Shown: positions 35,237 through 44,899, counted from the first letter of the stretch. The stretch: DNA of 64,000 nt from Pseudomonas sp. RIT-562 (GCF_026241895.1 NZ_JAPJIV010000010.1:1-64000), one strand, 5' to 3'. Program-made: numbers and translations. Notes: generated by a model from the letters alone, not told the origin.

Positions 35237-37888
35237 ATGAGCAACTCCGGCCGAGCCGACGCACTGCTAGCAGACTTGCCCCGCGATGGCCGTGGTCGGC
35301 TCAAGGTTTTCCTCGGCGCCGCTCCCGGTGTCGGCAAAACCTACGCCATGCTGCAAGCCGCGCACAGCCAGCTGCGCCAGGGCGTGAAAGTGCTCGCCGG
35401 AGTCGTCGAAACCCACGGTCGCGCCGAAACCGAAGCGCTGCTCGGTGGTTTGCCGCAGCAGCCCCTGGTGCGCTCGGAATACCGTGGCGTGATGCTCGAG
35501 GAAATGGACCTCGACGGCCTGCTCGCGGCCAAGCCCAAGCTGGTGCTGGTGGACGAACTGGCCCACAGCAACGCGCCCGGAAGCCGTCACGCCAAGCGCT
35601 GGCAGGACATCCAGGAACTGCTCGCGGCTGGCATCGACGTGTTCACCACGGTCAACGTCCAGCATCTGGAAAGTCTCAACGACCAGGTGCGCGGCATCAC
35701 CGGCGTGCAGGTCCGTGAAACCTTGCCGGACTGGGTGCTGCAGGAAGCCTACGAACTGCTGCTGATCGACCTGCCGCCACGGGAACTGCTCGAGCGCCTG
35801 CGCGATGGCAAGGTCTACGTACCGGAGCAGGCGCGGGCGGCCATCGACGCGTTCTTCACCCAGACCAACCTCACCGCCTTGCGCGAGCTGGCGATGCAGA
35901 CCGCCGCCGCGCAAGTCGACAATGACCTTGCCCAGGGCTATCGCCAGCTCGGCCAGGATGCGCCGGCCGTGCGCGGGCGGTTGCTGGTCGGCGTCGATGG
36001 CGATGAACAGGCCGAGCGCCTGGTCAGGCATGCCAGCCGGGTCGCCCAGCGTCGTCACTTGCCGTGGAGTCTGGTGCATGTGGACAACGGCAGCGCGCGC
36101 GACGAGCAGTCACGCCTGCGCCTGCAAAGTGCCCAGCAACTGGCGGAGCGCCTGGGCGGCGAAGTGGTGTTACTGCGCGCCGGTGAGGTGGCGAAAACCT
36201 TGATCCAGCATGCCGGCGAACGTCGCGCCAGCTTGGTACTGGTCGGACAATCCCGCCCGCGTTGGCGTCGGCGTCTGTTGGGTGGCGGCCTGGCTTCGCG
36301 GCTGTTGCGCAATGCGCGCGGGCTGGAGATCAACGTGCTCGACAGCGATCACCCGCTGCATTCGCCACGCCCGCGCTCGACCCAGCCACTGGTGTGGTTC
36401 GACTACGCGCTGGCGCTGCTCGCGACCTTGCTCGCCAGTGCCCTGGCCTGGGCGGTGGCGAGCGTTTTACCGCTGCCGAACATCTCGCTGGTCTTCCTCG
36501 CGGCCGTGTTGCTGGTGGCCGTGCGCAGCAGTCTCGGCCCGGCGCTGGCCTGCGCGGCGCTGTCGTTTCTGACCTACGATTTCCTGTTCATCCCACCGAA
36601 TTTTTCGTTCAGCATCCAGCGCGAAGAAGACGTGCTGACCTTGCTGTTCTTCCTGCTGATGGCGGCGCTCACGGGCAACCTTGCGGCACGTCAGCGCCGG
36701 CAATTGCAGGCGCTACGCGATACCCAGGAAGAGACCAGCGAACTGCTCGACCTGTCGCGCAAACTCACCGCCGCCACGGACCGCCAAGCCGTGGTCAGCG
36801 CGGCGGCGCAGCACCTCAATGGCTGGAGCGATGTGCAACTGTGCCTGCTCAATCGTGACGGGCCGGCGGGCTGGAAAGTCGAAACCGGCGGCCCGTTGAG
36901 CTTTTCCGAAGCCGAACGCGCTGCGGCGGACTGGGCCTGGCAACATGATCAACCGGCGGGCGCGGGCACCGGAACCCTGCCGTTCGGGCGCTGGTGGTGG
37001 TGGCCGCTGTCCGTCGAGGACGGACCGTTGGCGCTGCTCGGAGTCTGCGCCAGGGAAGGTCATAGCTTGAGCGGTCAGCGCCGTCGCCTGCTCACCGCCC
37101 TGAGCCAGCCGCTGGCCCAGGCACTGGCCCGGTCGCAACTGGCCGAAGACCTGGAAGCGGCGCGCCTGCATGGCGAAACCGAACAACTGCGCAGTGCCTT
37201 GCTCGCCTCGGTGTCCCACGACCTGCGCACGCCACTGACCTCCATGCGTGGCAGCATCGACAGTCTGCTGGCGCTCGGCGAGGCGATTCCGCTGGAAGAT
37301 CGTCGTGAGCTGCTCGAAGGCACCCGCGATGAAGCCGAGCGGCTCGATCGTTATATTCAGAACCTGCTGGACATGACTCGCCTGGGCCACGGTGCCTTGA
37401 AGCTGGCCCGGGACTGGGTGTCGCCGGCAGACATCGTCGGCAGCTCGCTCAACCGCCTGCGTGCAGTGCTCGCGCCGCTGCAGGTCAGCACCGAGGTGCC
37501 GCCAGAGTTGCCGCTGCTCTACGTGCACGCGGCGCTTATCGAGCAGGCGCTGGTGAATGTGCTGGAAAATGCCGCGCGCTTTTCTCCAGCGCACGGGCGC
37601 CTGCAATTGCGCGCCGGGGTTGTCGACAGCGAATTGTTTTTCTCGGTGAGCGATGAAGGACCGGGCATCCCCGAGGAGGAACGGGCGAAGATTTTCGACA
37701 TGTTCTACACCGCAGCGCGCGGTGATCGAGGCGGGCAGGGCACCGGGCTGGGCCTGGCGATCTGTCAGGGGATGGTGGGCGCTCACGGCGGCCGCATCAG
37801 TGTCGCCGACGGTATCGAGGGGCGGGGTACCTGCATCACCCTGCATCTGCCATTGCAAGAACAGCCGGATGTTGAAAGTGAAGCCTGA
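35237..37888 (+). CDS. kdpD: sensor histidine kinase KdpD
   Basis: An 883-residue membrane sensor that phosphorylates KdpE when K+ is limiting. Order: N-terminal KdpD domain with Walker A GAAPGVGKT (near residue 35) and DELAHSNAPGSRH; a USP-like domain (LVGVDGDEQAERLVRHA, about 250-370); four close membrane helices (about 395-490); a GAF-like part; then DHp with SHDLRTPLTSMRGS (His661) and the ATPase domain with NVLENAARFSP (N box), DEGPGIPEEERAKIF (G1) and GTGLGLAICQGMV (G2). ATG at 35237 follows AAAGGA; an open frame running back through the palindrome is not coding. Confidence 0.96.
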   Translation: MSNSGRADALLADLPRDGRGRLKVFLGAAPGVGKTYAMLQAAHSQLRQGVKVLAGVVETHGRAETEALLGGLPQQPLVRSEYRGVMLEEMDLDGLLAAKPKLVLVDELAHSNAPGSRHAKRWQDIQELLAAGIDVFTTVNVQHLESLNDQVRGITGVQVRETLPDWVLQEAYELLLIDLPPRELLERLRDGKVYVPEQARAAIDAFFTQTNLTALRELAMQTAAAQVDNDLAQGYRQLGQDAPAVRGRLLVGVDGDEQAERLVRHASRVAQRRHLPWSLVHVDNGSARDEQSRLRLQSAQQLAERLGGEVVLLRAGEVAKTLIQHAGERRASLVLVGQSRPRWRRRLLGGGLASRLLRNARGLEINVLDSDHPLHSPRPRSTQPLVWFDYALALLATLLASALAWAVASVLPLPNISLVFLAAVLLVAVRSSLGPALACAALSFLTYDFLFIPPNFSFSIQREEDVLTLLFFLLMAALTGNLAARQRRQLQALRDTQEETSELLDLSRKLTAATDRQAVVSAAAQHLNGWSDVQLCLLNRDGPAGWKVETGGPLSFSEAERAAADWAWQHDQPAGAGTGTLPFGRWWWWPLSVEDGPLALLGVCAREGHSLSGQRRRLLTALSQPLAQALARSQLAEDLEAARLHGETEQLRSALLASVSHDLRTPLTSMRGSIDSLLALGEAIPLEDRRELLEGTRDEAERLDRYIQNLLDMTRLGHGALKLARDWVSPADIVGSSLNRLRAVLAPLQVSTEVPPELPLLYVHAALIEQALVNVLENAARFSPAHGRLQLRAGVVDSELFFSVSDEGPGIPEEERAKIFDMFYTAARGDRGGQGTGLGLAICQGMVGAHGGRISVADGIEGRGTCITLHLPLQEQPDVESEA

Positions 37889-37924
37889 TAATCTCTGGTT
37901 CTTCCCATGCCGCGATCAGAATTC

Positions 37925-38623
37925 ATGAGCCAGACCGCGACCATCCTGGTCATCGACGACGAACCGCAGATCCGTAAATTCCTGCGTATCAGCCTGGTTT
38001 CCCAAGGTTACAAAGTGCTGGAAGCCGGCACCGGCACCGAGGGGCTGGCGCAGGCTGCGTTGAGCAAACCGGACTTGTTGGTGCTCGACCTTGGCCTGCC
38101 GGACATGGATGGCCAACAGGTGCTGCGCGAGTTTCGCGAATGGTCGACAGTGCCGGTGCTGGTGCTCTCTGTGCGTGCCAGCGAGGGTCAGAAAGTCGAG
38201 GCGCTGGACAGTGGCGCCAACGATTACGTGACCAAGCCATTTGGCATCCAGGAGTTTCTGGCCCGGGTCCGCGCGCTGTTGCGCCAGGCCCCGGCTGGGG
38301 AAGCGCAACAGGCGGCGCTGAGTTTTGGCCCGCTGACGGTGGACCTGGCTTACCGCCGGGTGCTGCTTGACGGTGCCGAAGTCGCGCTGACCCGCAAGGA
38401 GTACGCGGTGCTCGCGCAACTGGCCCGGCATCCGGGGCGGGTCATTACCCAGCAGCAGTTGTTGAAGGACATCTGGGGGCCAACTCATACCGAGGACAGC
38501 CACTATTTGCGCATTGTGGTGGGACATCTGCGGCAGAAGCTGGCGGATGACCCGACCCGGCCACGGTTTATTTTGACTGAGGCGGGGGTTGGGTATCGGT
38601 TGTTGGGTGGAGACAGCCTGTAG
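37925..38623 (+). CDS. kdpE: response regulator KdpE
   Basis: A 232-residue OmpR-type regulator of the kdp operon. Receiver domain with acidic pair Asp11-Asp12, phospho-acceptor Asp55 (LLVLDLGLPDMDG), Ser/Lys switch residues (VLSVRAS, VTKPFG), and a winged-helix output domain ending ILTEAGVGYRLLG with LTRKEYAVLAQLARHPGRVITQQQLLKDIWG. It starts 36 bp after kdpD; the in-frame ATG at 37907 would add MPRSEF and is less likely because family members begin near the first strand. Confidence 0.96.
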   Translation: MSQTATILVIDDEPQIRKFLRISLVSQGYKVLEAGTGTEGLAQAALSKPDLLVLDLGLPDMDGQQVLREFREWSTVPVLVLSVRASEGQKVEALDSGANDYVTKPFGIQEFLARVRALLRQAPAGEAQQAALSFGPLTVDLAYRRVLLDGAEVALTRKEYAVLAQLARHPGRVITQQQLLKDIWGPTHTEDSHYLRIVVGHLRQKLADDPTRPRFILTEAGVGYRLLGGDSL

Positions 38624-38642
38624 TAATTGTGTTCAATGTTCC

Positions 38643-38713
38643 GGCCTCATCGCGAGCAGGCTCACTCCTACAGTGGCTGTCTGTGTAGGAGTGAGCCTGC
38701 TCGCGATGAGGCC
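38643..38713. repeat. perfect 30-bp palindrome after kdpE
   Basis: GGCCTCATCGCGAGCAGGCT plus CACTCCTACA and its exact reverse complement, with an 11-bp loop. It is the same REP family as the kdpC-kdpD palindrome. It lies between convergent kdpE and the patatin-like gene and probably acts as a two-way transcription stop. Confidence 0.95.
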
Positions 38714-38736
38714 ATTTGGTTCACCAGAGAAATATC

Positions 38737-39783
38737 TCAAGCATCCCGCGACTGCTCACTCTCATACCGATCCAGCGTATCCCGCGCAATTTCCCGCCCC
38801 AGCGCGATCAACTCCGGCGCCTTGTAGAACTCGAAAAACCGGCACACTCGCTTCGGCACGTTGATCAGGATATCCGGCGGGTACCCGGCGATCTTGTATT
38901 GCGCCAACGAAGTCTGCATCACTTCGAAACTCTGGTTGATCAAATCCAGCAGCGACGCCGGGCCGACGTTATCGATAATGAACGACCCGGTGGCGGACTT
39001 CGGCGCCCCTCCTGCCTCCGGGGCGGCTGCCGGTTGTTGAGCTTCAGGCTCGGCGGACTCGATCCAGGGATTGATGTCTGCGGCTTGGGCCTTCAGCGCT
39101 TCCTGTTCCAGCGCCAGCAATTGCTCGGCCTGCTTGCGGCGGAACGGCAACTTCGAACCCAGGGAGTTGATCAGGCTGTCAAAGCGGCTTTTGAAGGCTG
39201 GCGGGCGCGGAATCACCGGCAGCTGATAGTGGCGCTGGTTAGTGGAGTTGAGATTGACCGCGATGATCAGGTCGCAATGGCTCGAGACCACCGGCACGAT
39301 CGGCAGCGGGTTGAGTATCCCGCCGTCGACCAGCATGCGATTGCCCTGCATCACCGGGGTGAACAGGCTGGGGATCGCCGCCGACGCACGCATGGCCTGG
39401 TGCAGGCAGCCTTCCTGGAACCAGATTTCCTGCTGGTTGGTCAGGTCGGTGGCCACCGCCGTATACGGAATCCGCAAATCCTCGATGTTGATCTCGCCGA
39501 CGATCTTGCGGATCTGCCCGAAAACCTTTTCCCCGCGAATCGCCCCCAGGCGAAAACTTACGTCCACCAGACGCAACACGTCGAGGTAATCCAGGCTCTC
39601 GATCCAGTTGCGATAATCCTCGAGTTTGCCGGCGGCGTAGATCCCGCCGACCACCGCGCCCATGGAACAGCCGGCAATGCAGGCGATGTCGTAACCCCGC
39701 CGTTCGATCTCTTCGATGACACCGATATGGGCATAGCCCCGGGCGCCACCTGAGCCCAGTACCAGTGCGACACGCTTTTTCAT
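38737..39783 (-). CDS. patatin-like phospholipase, RssA/NTE type
   Basis: A 348-residue lipid acyl hydrolase candidate. The oxyanion-hole stretch GSGGARG (residues 10-16), nucleophile elbow GCSMG with Ser40, and the catalytic Asp153 in VDGGILNPLP are all present, so the Ser-Asp dyad is complete. A Gln/Ala/Glu-rich linker (residues about 230-290) leads to a C-terminal segment IDNVGPASLLDLINQSFEVMQ found in Pseudomonas relatives. No signal peptide, so probably cytoplasmic or membrane-attached. ATG at 39783 begins MKKRVALVLG, the family start. Confidence 0.9.
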   Translation of the reverse strand: MKKRVALVLGSGGARGYAHIGVIEEIERRGYDIACIAGCSMGAVVGGIYAAGKLEDYRNWIESLDYLDVLRLVDVSFRLGAIRGEKVFGQIRKIVGEINIEDLRIPYTAVATDLTNQQEIWFQEGCLHQAMRASAAIPSLFTPVMQGNRMLVDGGILNPLPIVPVVSSHCDLIIAVNLNSTNQRHYQLPVIPRPPAFKSRFDSLINSLGSKLPFRRKQAEQLLALEQEALKAQAADINPWIESAEPEAQQPAAAPEAGGAPKSATGSFIIDNVGPASLLDLINQSFEVMQTSLAQYKIAGYPPDILINVPKRVCRFFEFYKAPELIALGREIARDTLDRYESEQSRDA

Positions 39784-40005
39784 GAATCGCCCTCGTCTGA
39801 CAAGGTTCAACAATGCACCCAACGAGGGGCGCGCTTCAATCGCCAAGGTCGCTCTGGCGGGCGAAGACGTCGTTTTTTCGACACTCCATGGCGGCGCAGG
39901 GGTATCTTCCCCGGCGTGACAGTTTCAGCGAGGGCGGCAAGGCACTTTTCCAGCGCCAGGCCGTCTTACCTGCACGACTGTTTTCCTATTCTTGAGGTGT
40001 GAGTG

Positions 40006-40284
40006 ATGAAAGCCTGGATCTGTGTACCCTTGATTGCCCTGGCGCTCGCCGGCTGTGCTGGCAAGACTGCCTACCGCGACAGCTGCGGCAGCGGCATCGA
40101 CGCGGCGTGGCATGAGCTGGACCTGGCCAAGGCGGAAGGGTTTGCTGGCACCGTGAGTTACTCCAAGGCGCTGTCGTTGCTCACCGGCGCGAAGACTCAG
40201 CAGCAATTCGAGGCATTCGAAGGCTGCACCAAGAAAGCCGAGAAGGCGCGCTTCTACATTCGCGAGTCGCGCGCCGGACGTTAA
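40006..40284 (+). CDS. small predicted lipoprotein
   Basis: A 92-residue protein with signal peptide and lipobox LAGC (Cys17). The mature part has paired cysteines (DSCGSG and FEGCTK), likely a disulfide, and is helical and basic toward the end. GAGG lies upstream of the ATG at 40006; the GTG at 40003 would add one residue. No family recognised. It is followed after 45 bp by a CHAD-domain gene, so they may be co-transcribed. Confidence 0.8.
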   Translation: MKAWICVPLIALALAGCAGKTAYRDSCGSGIDAAWHELDLAKAEGFAGTVSYSKALSLLTGAKTQQQFEAFEGCTKKAEKARFYIRESRAGR

Positions 40285-40329
40285 GGCATGATGCAAGGCT
40301 AACGCGCCATTGGAAAAAGGGAGCAAGTG

Positions 40330-41094
40330 ATGTCCGGGTTGGTTGATCGGTTGGTGGATCATGTCATGGGCCTTGAAGTCGGATTGATGGCGAGTCAGGC
40401 GCGCCTGGAGGCGCGAACCGACCCCGAGGCCTTGCACGACTTGCGCACCACGGTGCGCCGTCTGCGCAGCCTGCTGCGGCCGTTGCGTGGTTTGCCCGGA
40501 GTCGCTCAGCTGGAAGCGGCGGCGTCTCGGGTCGGCGACCTGACCACGCCATTACGTGACCGCGAGGTGTTGGCTGCCTACCTGCTCGAGCACGATCAAC
40601 CGGACGCTGCGCAGCGGCGCATGGCGCAAATGGCCGAGGCGTATCCGGCAGTCGCCGCCAGCACCGAGCTGGCGCAGCTGCTGCAGATCCTCGATGCATT
40701 TCCCCGATTCCTGCGCGCGTCCCAGCGCCAGGGACTGCTCAAGGGTTTGCGCCCCAGCGTGGAAAAGCGCCTGGCAAAACAGTGGAAGAAACTCGACGCT
40801 GCCTTACACGATCCTGCCCACGACCGTCATCGGCTGCGACTGCTGATCAAGCGCGTGCGGTATGGCATCGAGGCCTATCCCGAATTGGACCGCCTGCCCA
40901 AGGCCGCCATGCCACGCCTGAAGGCGGCGCAAGGGGCATTGGGTGACTGGCACGATTGCTGGCAATGGCTGGCGCGCGCCGAGCAGGAGGCCGACCTGCA
41001 ACCTTGCGTCAGCACCTGGCAAACCACCATGGCCAAGGCCGAAAGCCGCGCCGACCGAGTGCTGGACAAGCTCAGCGCAGCCTGCTTCAAATGA
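40330..41094 (+). CDS. CHAD-domain protein
   Basis: A 254-residue all-helical protein. The CHAD signature is visible in both halves: PEALHDLRTTVRRLRSLLRPLRG near residues 36-60 and HDRHRLRLLIKRVRYGIEAYPEL near 160-185, each with the conserved His and rows of basic residues that bind polyphosphate. CHAD proteins localise to polyphosphate granules; some are fused to a CYTH/ThTPase domain, which is missing here, so this is the stand-alone form. Role inferred from family only. AAAGGGAGCAAG gives a good ribosome site. Confidence 0.85.
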   Translation: MSGLVDRLVDHVMGLEVGLMASQARLEARTDPEALHDLRTTVRRLRSLLRPLRGLPGVAQLEAAASRVGDLTTPLRDREVLAAYLLEHDQPDAAQRRMAQMAEAYPAVAASTELAQLLQILDAFPRFLRASQRQGLLKGLRPSVEKRLAKQWKKLDAALHDPAHDRHRLRLLIKRVRYGIEAYPELDRLPKAAMPRLKAAQGALGDWHDCWQWLARAEQEADLQPCVSTWQTTMAKAESRADRVLDKLSAACFK

Positions 41095-41102
41095 CCACGC
41101 CC

Positions 41103-41299
41103 TTGTAGGAGCCTGCTTGCTGGCGATCCAAGCAACACGGTCCACCAGACCGACCGCGCTGTTGTAGGAGCCTGCTTGCTGGCGATCAAATCAACACGGT
41201 CCACCAGACCGACCGCGCTGTTGTAGGAGCCTGCTTGCTGGCGATCAAATCAACACGGTCCACCAGACCAGCCGCCATCGCCAGCAAGCCGGCTCCTAA
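41103..41299. repeat. three tandem 59-bp REP-containing units plus inverted end
   Basis: TTGTAGGAGCCTGCTTGCTG recurs at 41103, 41162 and 41221, exactly 59 bp apart; units 2 and 3 are nearly identical. Each unit joins a REP core to the spacer CACGGTCCACCAGACC. The array ends with an inverted REP (CATCGCCAGCAAGCCGGCTCC) at about 41276-41298. Confidence 0.95.
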
Positions 41300-41398
41300 A
41301 ATGATGCTCATCTGTCTGCGCTTTTGTCCGGAATAACCTCTGTATCGCTCTTCACGTCTGGTTAACATCCCTGCATCCCCATCTGCTCCGAGGTTTCC

Positions 41399-42196
41399 AT
41401 GCGCTTTTCCGACCTGCTCGACGCTGTCCGCAGCCAACCCCTGGAGCTGTCTATTCCCGCTGAATGGGCCCAGGGCCGGGCCAGTTTCGGCGGCCTGGTG
41501 GCCGCTTTGCAGTACGAAGCCATGCGCGCCAAAGTGCCGGCAGACCGCCCCGTGCGATCGCTGGCGATCACCTTTGTCGGGCCGGTCGAACCGGATGTTC
41601 CGGTCAGTTTTGAAGTGGATGTGCTGCGTGAAGGCAAAGCCGTCAGCCAGGTGCTGGGCCGAGCGATGCAGAAAGGCCAGGTCGTGACGCTGGTGCAAGG
41701 CAGCTTCGGCGGCTCACGCGCCTCCGAGGTGGCGGTGAGCGCACAGCCAGCGCCGGAAATGAAGCACTGGGAGGAGTGCCAGGAACTGCCCTACATCAAA
41801 GGCATTACGCCGGAATTCATGCGCCACCTGGCCATGCGCTGGAGCGTCGGCGGGTTGCCGTTCACCGGCAACACCTCGCGCCAGATGGGCGGCTGGGTGC
41901 GTTTGCGCGGGGACGTCAAGGAAGAGCCGGTCACCGAATCGCACATCCTGGCCCTGGTCGATGCCTGGCCACCGGCCTTGCTGCCACACCTGAAAAAACC
42001 GGCGATGGGCAGCACGCTGACCTGGACCATCGAATTCGTCCAGCCGCTGCTGGAAGTGAGTACGCTGGACTGGTGCAAGTACCTGGTTGAAATCGAGTAC
42101 GCGGTAGACGGCTATGGGCATGCTGCCGCCAAGCTTTGGAACAACGACGGTCAGTTGATCGCGATGAGCCGGCAGACCGTGACTATTTTCGCCTGA
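41399..42196 (+). CDS. TesB-like acyl-CoA thioesterase (double hotdog)
   Basis: A 265-residue protein with two hotdog folds. The N-terminal half has FGGLVAALQYEAMR and RSLAITFVGPVEPDVPVSFEVDVLREGKAVSQV, the C-terminal half GWVRLRGD, DAWPPALLPHL and STLTWTIEFVQPL. This is the pattern of TesB/acyl-CoA thioesterase II-like proteins, which hydrolyse acyl-CoA to fatty acid and CoA. True substrate chain length is not visible. The 3' end overlaps a convergent small gene by 14 bp. Confidence 0.85.
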   Translation: MRFSDLLDAVRSQPLELSIPAEWAQGRASFGGLVAALQYEAMRAKVPADRPVRSLAITFVGPVEPDVPVSFEVDVLREGKAVSQVLGRAMQKGQVVTLVQGSFGGSRASEVAVSAQPAPEMKHWEECQELPYIKGITPEFMRHLAMRWSVGGLPFTGNTSRQMGGWVRLRGDVKEEPVTESHILALVDAWPPALLPHLKKPAMGSTLTWTIEFVQPLLEVSTLDWCKYLVEIEYAVDGYGHAAAKLWNNDGQLIAMSRQTVTIFA

Positions 42197-42410
42197 CTCG
42201 GCGGTGTAAGGCCATGGCAGCGAGCAGGCCGACGACGCCAATCGCGAAGTTGACGAAGCTCAGGCCGAACACGCCTGTCACCATCAGCAGGAACGCCAGA
42301 ATGAACAGCGGCGCCGCCAGTAGGTGTAACACCGTATCGGTCGGGAGCTGCTGATTGCCGGGGTATTCCCGCCATTGCCAGGCGGGAAGGTGGGGATGAC
42401 GTTTGCCCAT
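42183..42410 (-). CDS. small two-helix membrane protein
   Basis: A 75-residue protein: hydrophilic start MGKRHPHLPAWQWREYPGNQQ, then two hydrophobic segments (about residues 29-46 and 50-66), ending in the basic HRRVRRK, which puts both ends inside. GAGG precedes the ATG at 42410. It overlaps the convergent thioesterase gene by 14 bp. Family not recognised with certainty. Confidence 0.7.
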   Translation of the reverse strand: MGKRHPHLPAWQWREYPGNQQLPTDTVLHLLAAPLFILAFLLMVTGVFGLSFVNFAIGVVGLLAAMALHRRVRRK

Positions 42411-42540
42411 GATGCTGATCCTCGATCCGTGTTGAACACATGATTGAAGAATAGGCCCGGGGCAGCGGGGCGGCGAATGGAGGTTGGCTATCGGGGTGAT
42501 AGGCGGCAACTTCCAGATTAGTGGTGCCTCTGAGGACGCC

Positions 42541-42635
42541 TTCGCGAGCGAGCCCGCTCCCACAGGGAATCTCGGGTGTTCACATTCAATGTGTAGCACC
42601 CCAGATCCCCTGTGGGAGCGGGCTTGCTCGCGAAG
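42541..42635. repeat. REP pair (inverted)
   Basis: TTCGCGAGCGAGCCCGCTCC plus CACAGG and the inverted CCTGTGGGAGCGGGCTTGCT plus CGCGAA, about 40 bp apart. Located downstream of the chemoreceptor gene and probably its terminator. Confidence 0.9.
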
Positions 42636-42641
42636 AGTCTC

Positions 42642-44123
42642 TCAAAGCTTCAATTGCCCTATAGCCTTGCTCAAAGCCCCCGCCAACTCCGCCAGCTCAT
42701 TACTGGTAGTCGCCGAACTCACCGTCTGCTGCACCGTGTTCTCGGTCACATCACGGATGCTCACCACCGCCCGATTCATCTCCTCGGCCACCTGGCTCTG
42801 CTGCTCGGCCGCCACCGCAATCTGCGTGTTGCTCTCGCGCATCTGCGCCACTGCTCGGGTGATCTGCGCCAGTGCCGCCCCGGCTTCTTGAGCCTGCTGC
42901 ACGCAATCGTCGGCCTTGAACGAACTTTCCTGCATGAAATCCACCGCATCGCGGGTGCCTGCCTGCAGGGCCGATACCATAATGGTGATCTCGTCGGTGG
43001 ATGCCTGCACGCGTCTGGCCAGGTTGCGCACCTCATCCGCCACCACCGCAAAACCCCGCCCCATTTCCCCGGCACGGGCCGCTTCGATGGCCGCGTTCAA
43101 TGCCAGCAGATTGGTTTGCTCGGCGATGCTGTGGATCACCCCGACCACTCCATTGATCTTCTGGCTGTCCTCGGCCAGGCGCTGAATCATCTCGGCCGTT
43201 TGCTGCACCCCGGACGACAAGCCGGCAATCGACAACTGCACGCGACTGACCACGGTCTGACCGCTGCCGGCCAGAGTGTCGGCGGTTTGCGACAGGTCGC
43301 GGGTGGCGCCGGCGTGTTGGGCGATGTGATACACAGTCGCGGTCATCTGGTTGATCGCGGTGGCCGCCTGGTCGGTTTCGCTTTGCTGGCCGAGCATGCC
43401 GTGACGCACTTCGTCCATGCTCGAAGCCAGCCGCGCTGCGCCGTCATCCAGCTGGCGGGCGGTGCTGGCCACGGTGTTCACCACTCGTTGATAACCGGCC
43501 TGCATCGCGTTAAACGCATTGGCCATCTGCCCCACCTCATCGGAGCAGGCCAGGGGCACGCGGGCGCTGAGGTCGCCGGTTTTTTCCACATGCAGCATCA
43601 CGTCTTTCAAAGTGTTGAGCTGGCTGAGCAGGAAGCGGATCAACAATTGCGACGCGCCGAGCATCGCCAGCATCAGGATAAACACCGCCACCGCGTAGTT
43701 GGCGAAGCGCTCGCCGAACACCTGGGTCAGGCTCGGGCCATGAGCGATGACCGCGACTCGCTGGCCATCGTCACGGCTGAAGACTTCGGCCCCCAGCAAC
43801 GGGTTATCGCCCAACAGCGGCAGCGAATTGATCGCCACCCAGCCATTGGTGCTGGATAGCTCAGGCAGGTTTTTGCCATCAATGCTCGGCGTTTGCCCGG
43901 AGGTAAACGTCAGCAGGTTGTCGGCCTTGGGCAGCGTTTGGCCAACCGGCCAGGTTTTCAACAGATGCGCCTGAGCCTGCGCCGACACCTGGGCGGCGTG
44001 ACTTCGCGCCTGCTGTTCGAGCTGCACGGCGTACAACACCAGCAATAAGGTGGTGACGAAGGCGACGGCGTTGACCGCCCAGAATTTGTATTTCAACGAG
44101 ATGTTGCTAAGCCAGGCACCCAT
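42642..44123 (-). CDS. methyl-accepting chemotaxis protein
   Basis: A 493-residue chemoreceptor. TM1 lies at about 13-31, a small periplasmic ligand domain at 32-138 (no recognised fold), TM2 at about 139-162, HAMP directly after, and a long coiled-coil signalling domain with the conserved hairpin tip [20 protein letters not shown] and [17 protein letters not shown]. Glu/Gln pairs suitable for methylation flank the tip. The ligand domain is shorter than the four-helix type, so the ligand cannot be guessed. The protein would signal through CheW-CheA. Confidence 0.95.
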   Translation of the reverse strand: MGAWLSNISLKYKFWAVNAVAFVTTLLLVLYAVQLEQQARSHAAQVSAQAQAHLLKTWPVGQTLPKADNLLTFTSGQTPSIDGKNLPELSSTNGWVAINSLPLLGDNPLLGAEVFSRDDGQRVAVIAHGPSLTQVFGERFANYAVAVFILMLAMLGASQLLIRFLLSQLNTLKDVMLHVEKTGDLSARVPLACSDEVGQMANAFNAMQAGYQRVVNTVASTARQLDDGAARLASSMDEVRHGMLGQQSETDQAATAINQMTATVYHIAQHAGATRDLSQTADTLAGSGQTVVSRVQLSIAGLSSGVQQTAEMIQRLAEDSQKINGVVGVIHSIAEQTNLLALNAAIEAARAGEMGRGFAVVADEVRNLARRVQASTDEITIMVSALQAGTRDAVDFMQESSFKADDCVQQAQEAGAALAQITRAVAQMRESNTQIAVAAEQQSQVAEEMNRAVVSIRDVTENTVQQTVSSATTSNELAELAGALSKAIGQLKL

Positions 44124-44298
44124 GGAGGTCTTCTCTGATAGCGGAAACAGTTATGGCAAGGTGCCATTATTGTGCCGCGATCGGGACGATCGGAACTTGA
44201 TGTGGATCAAGGTTGCCGGTCGGGCCAGGGACAGCCTTTGCTTGCGTAATGCGCTATCCTGCGCGCCTTTAAAATTCCCTCGCTACAGGATTGTCTCC

Positions 44299-44829
44299 AT
44301 GAAAGCTGCACTCGTCGAACTCATCAGCAAAATCAGCTCCGGGTGCATGAGCGCTGACGAAATCCTCAAGGTGGCGGACGAAGCGGCCCAGGCCTACGCC
44401 GACCCGCAAGCGTTCCTGGCGGCCAACCCGGACATCAACTACGACGACACTTTCCCGATCCCGCTGGGTGAATGGGTGGTGGTCGGCAGCCTGCCGGAAA
44501 CCGTGCTGTTCCAGGCCGACACCTACATGGACCTGTACGCCCAGATCGTCGCCTCGTTCGGCCCAGGGGTGGATTTCAACATCAAGCCCAAACAACTGGC
44601 CAAGACCGAAGCCCTGACCGCGCTCAATCGCATCCAGGTGCAGATGAGCAGCATGAACAAGGAAAACGGCGGTTACACGCTGATGAACTTCAGCCAGCTG
44701 CTCGACGACGAGCTGCAGGTGGTGTTGGTGTACGGCAACGATGTGGCCCGGGTGCTCGAATTGTGCGCCGAGGTCGGCATTGCCGCCGCACCGTCGCTGG
44801 AAGCGCTGAAAGTTGCCATCCACGTTTAA
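44299..44829 (+). CDS. conserved hypothetical protein
   Basis: A 176-residue soluble acidic protein beginning MKAALVELISKISSG. It has no signal peptide, membrane helix or motif that I recognise. CMSADEILKVADEAAQAY suggests a helical N-terminus, and LNRIQVQMSSMNKENGGYTLMNFSQLLDDELQVVLVYGNDVARVLELCAEVG an alpha/beta C-terminal part. The ATG at 44299 follows GCTACAGGAT; an open frame back to 44050 overlaps the divergent chemoreceptor gene and is unlikely. Confidence 0.75.
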   Translation: MKAALVELISKISSGCMSADEILKVADEAAQAYADPQAFLAANPDINYDDTFPIPLGEWVVVGSLPETVLFQADTYMDLYAQIVASFGPGVDFNIKPKQLAKTEALTALNRIQVQMSSMNKENGGYTLMNFSQLLDDELQVVLVYGNDVARVLELCAEVGIAAAPSLEALKVAIHV

Positions 44830-44899
44830 TGTAATAAAACGGAACCCTGGCCATGGCCGACTATCCTAAGAGGGCAAACCACTCTTAGGGAGCGTCACC

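Noticed and set aside
41103..41299. CRISPR-like regularly spaced repeat at 59-bp period
   Set aside because: The segment between the REP cores is itself repeated, so there are no variable spacers.
42612..43859. A 415-codon + frame opposite the chemoreceptor gene
   Set aside because: Shadow of the - strand gene, whose signalling tip and HAMP regions are clear; the + frame starts inside a REP and has no family feature.
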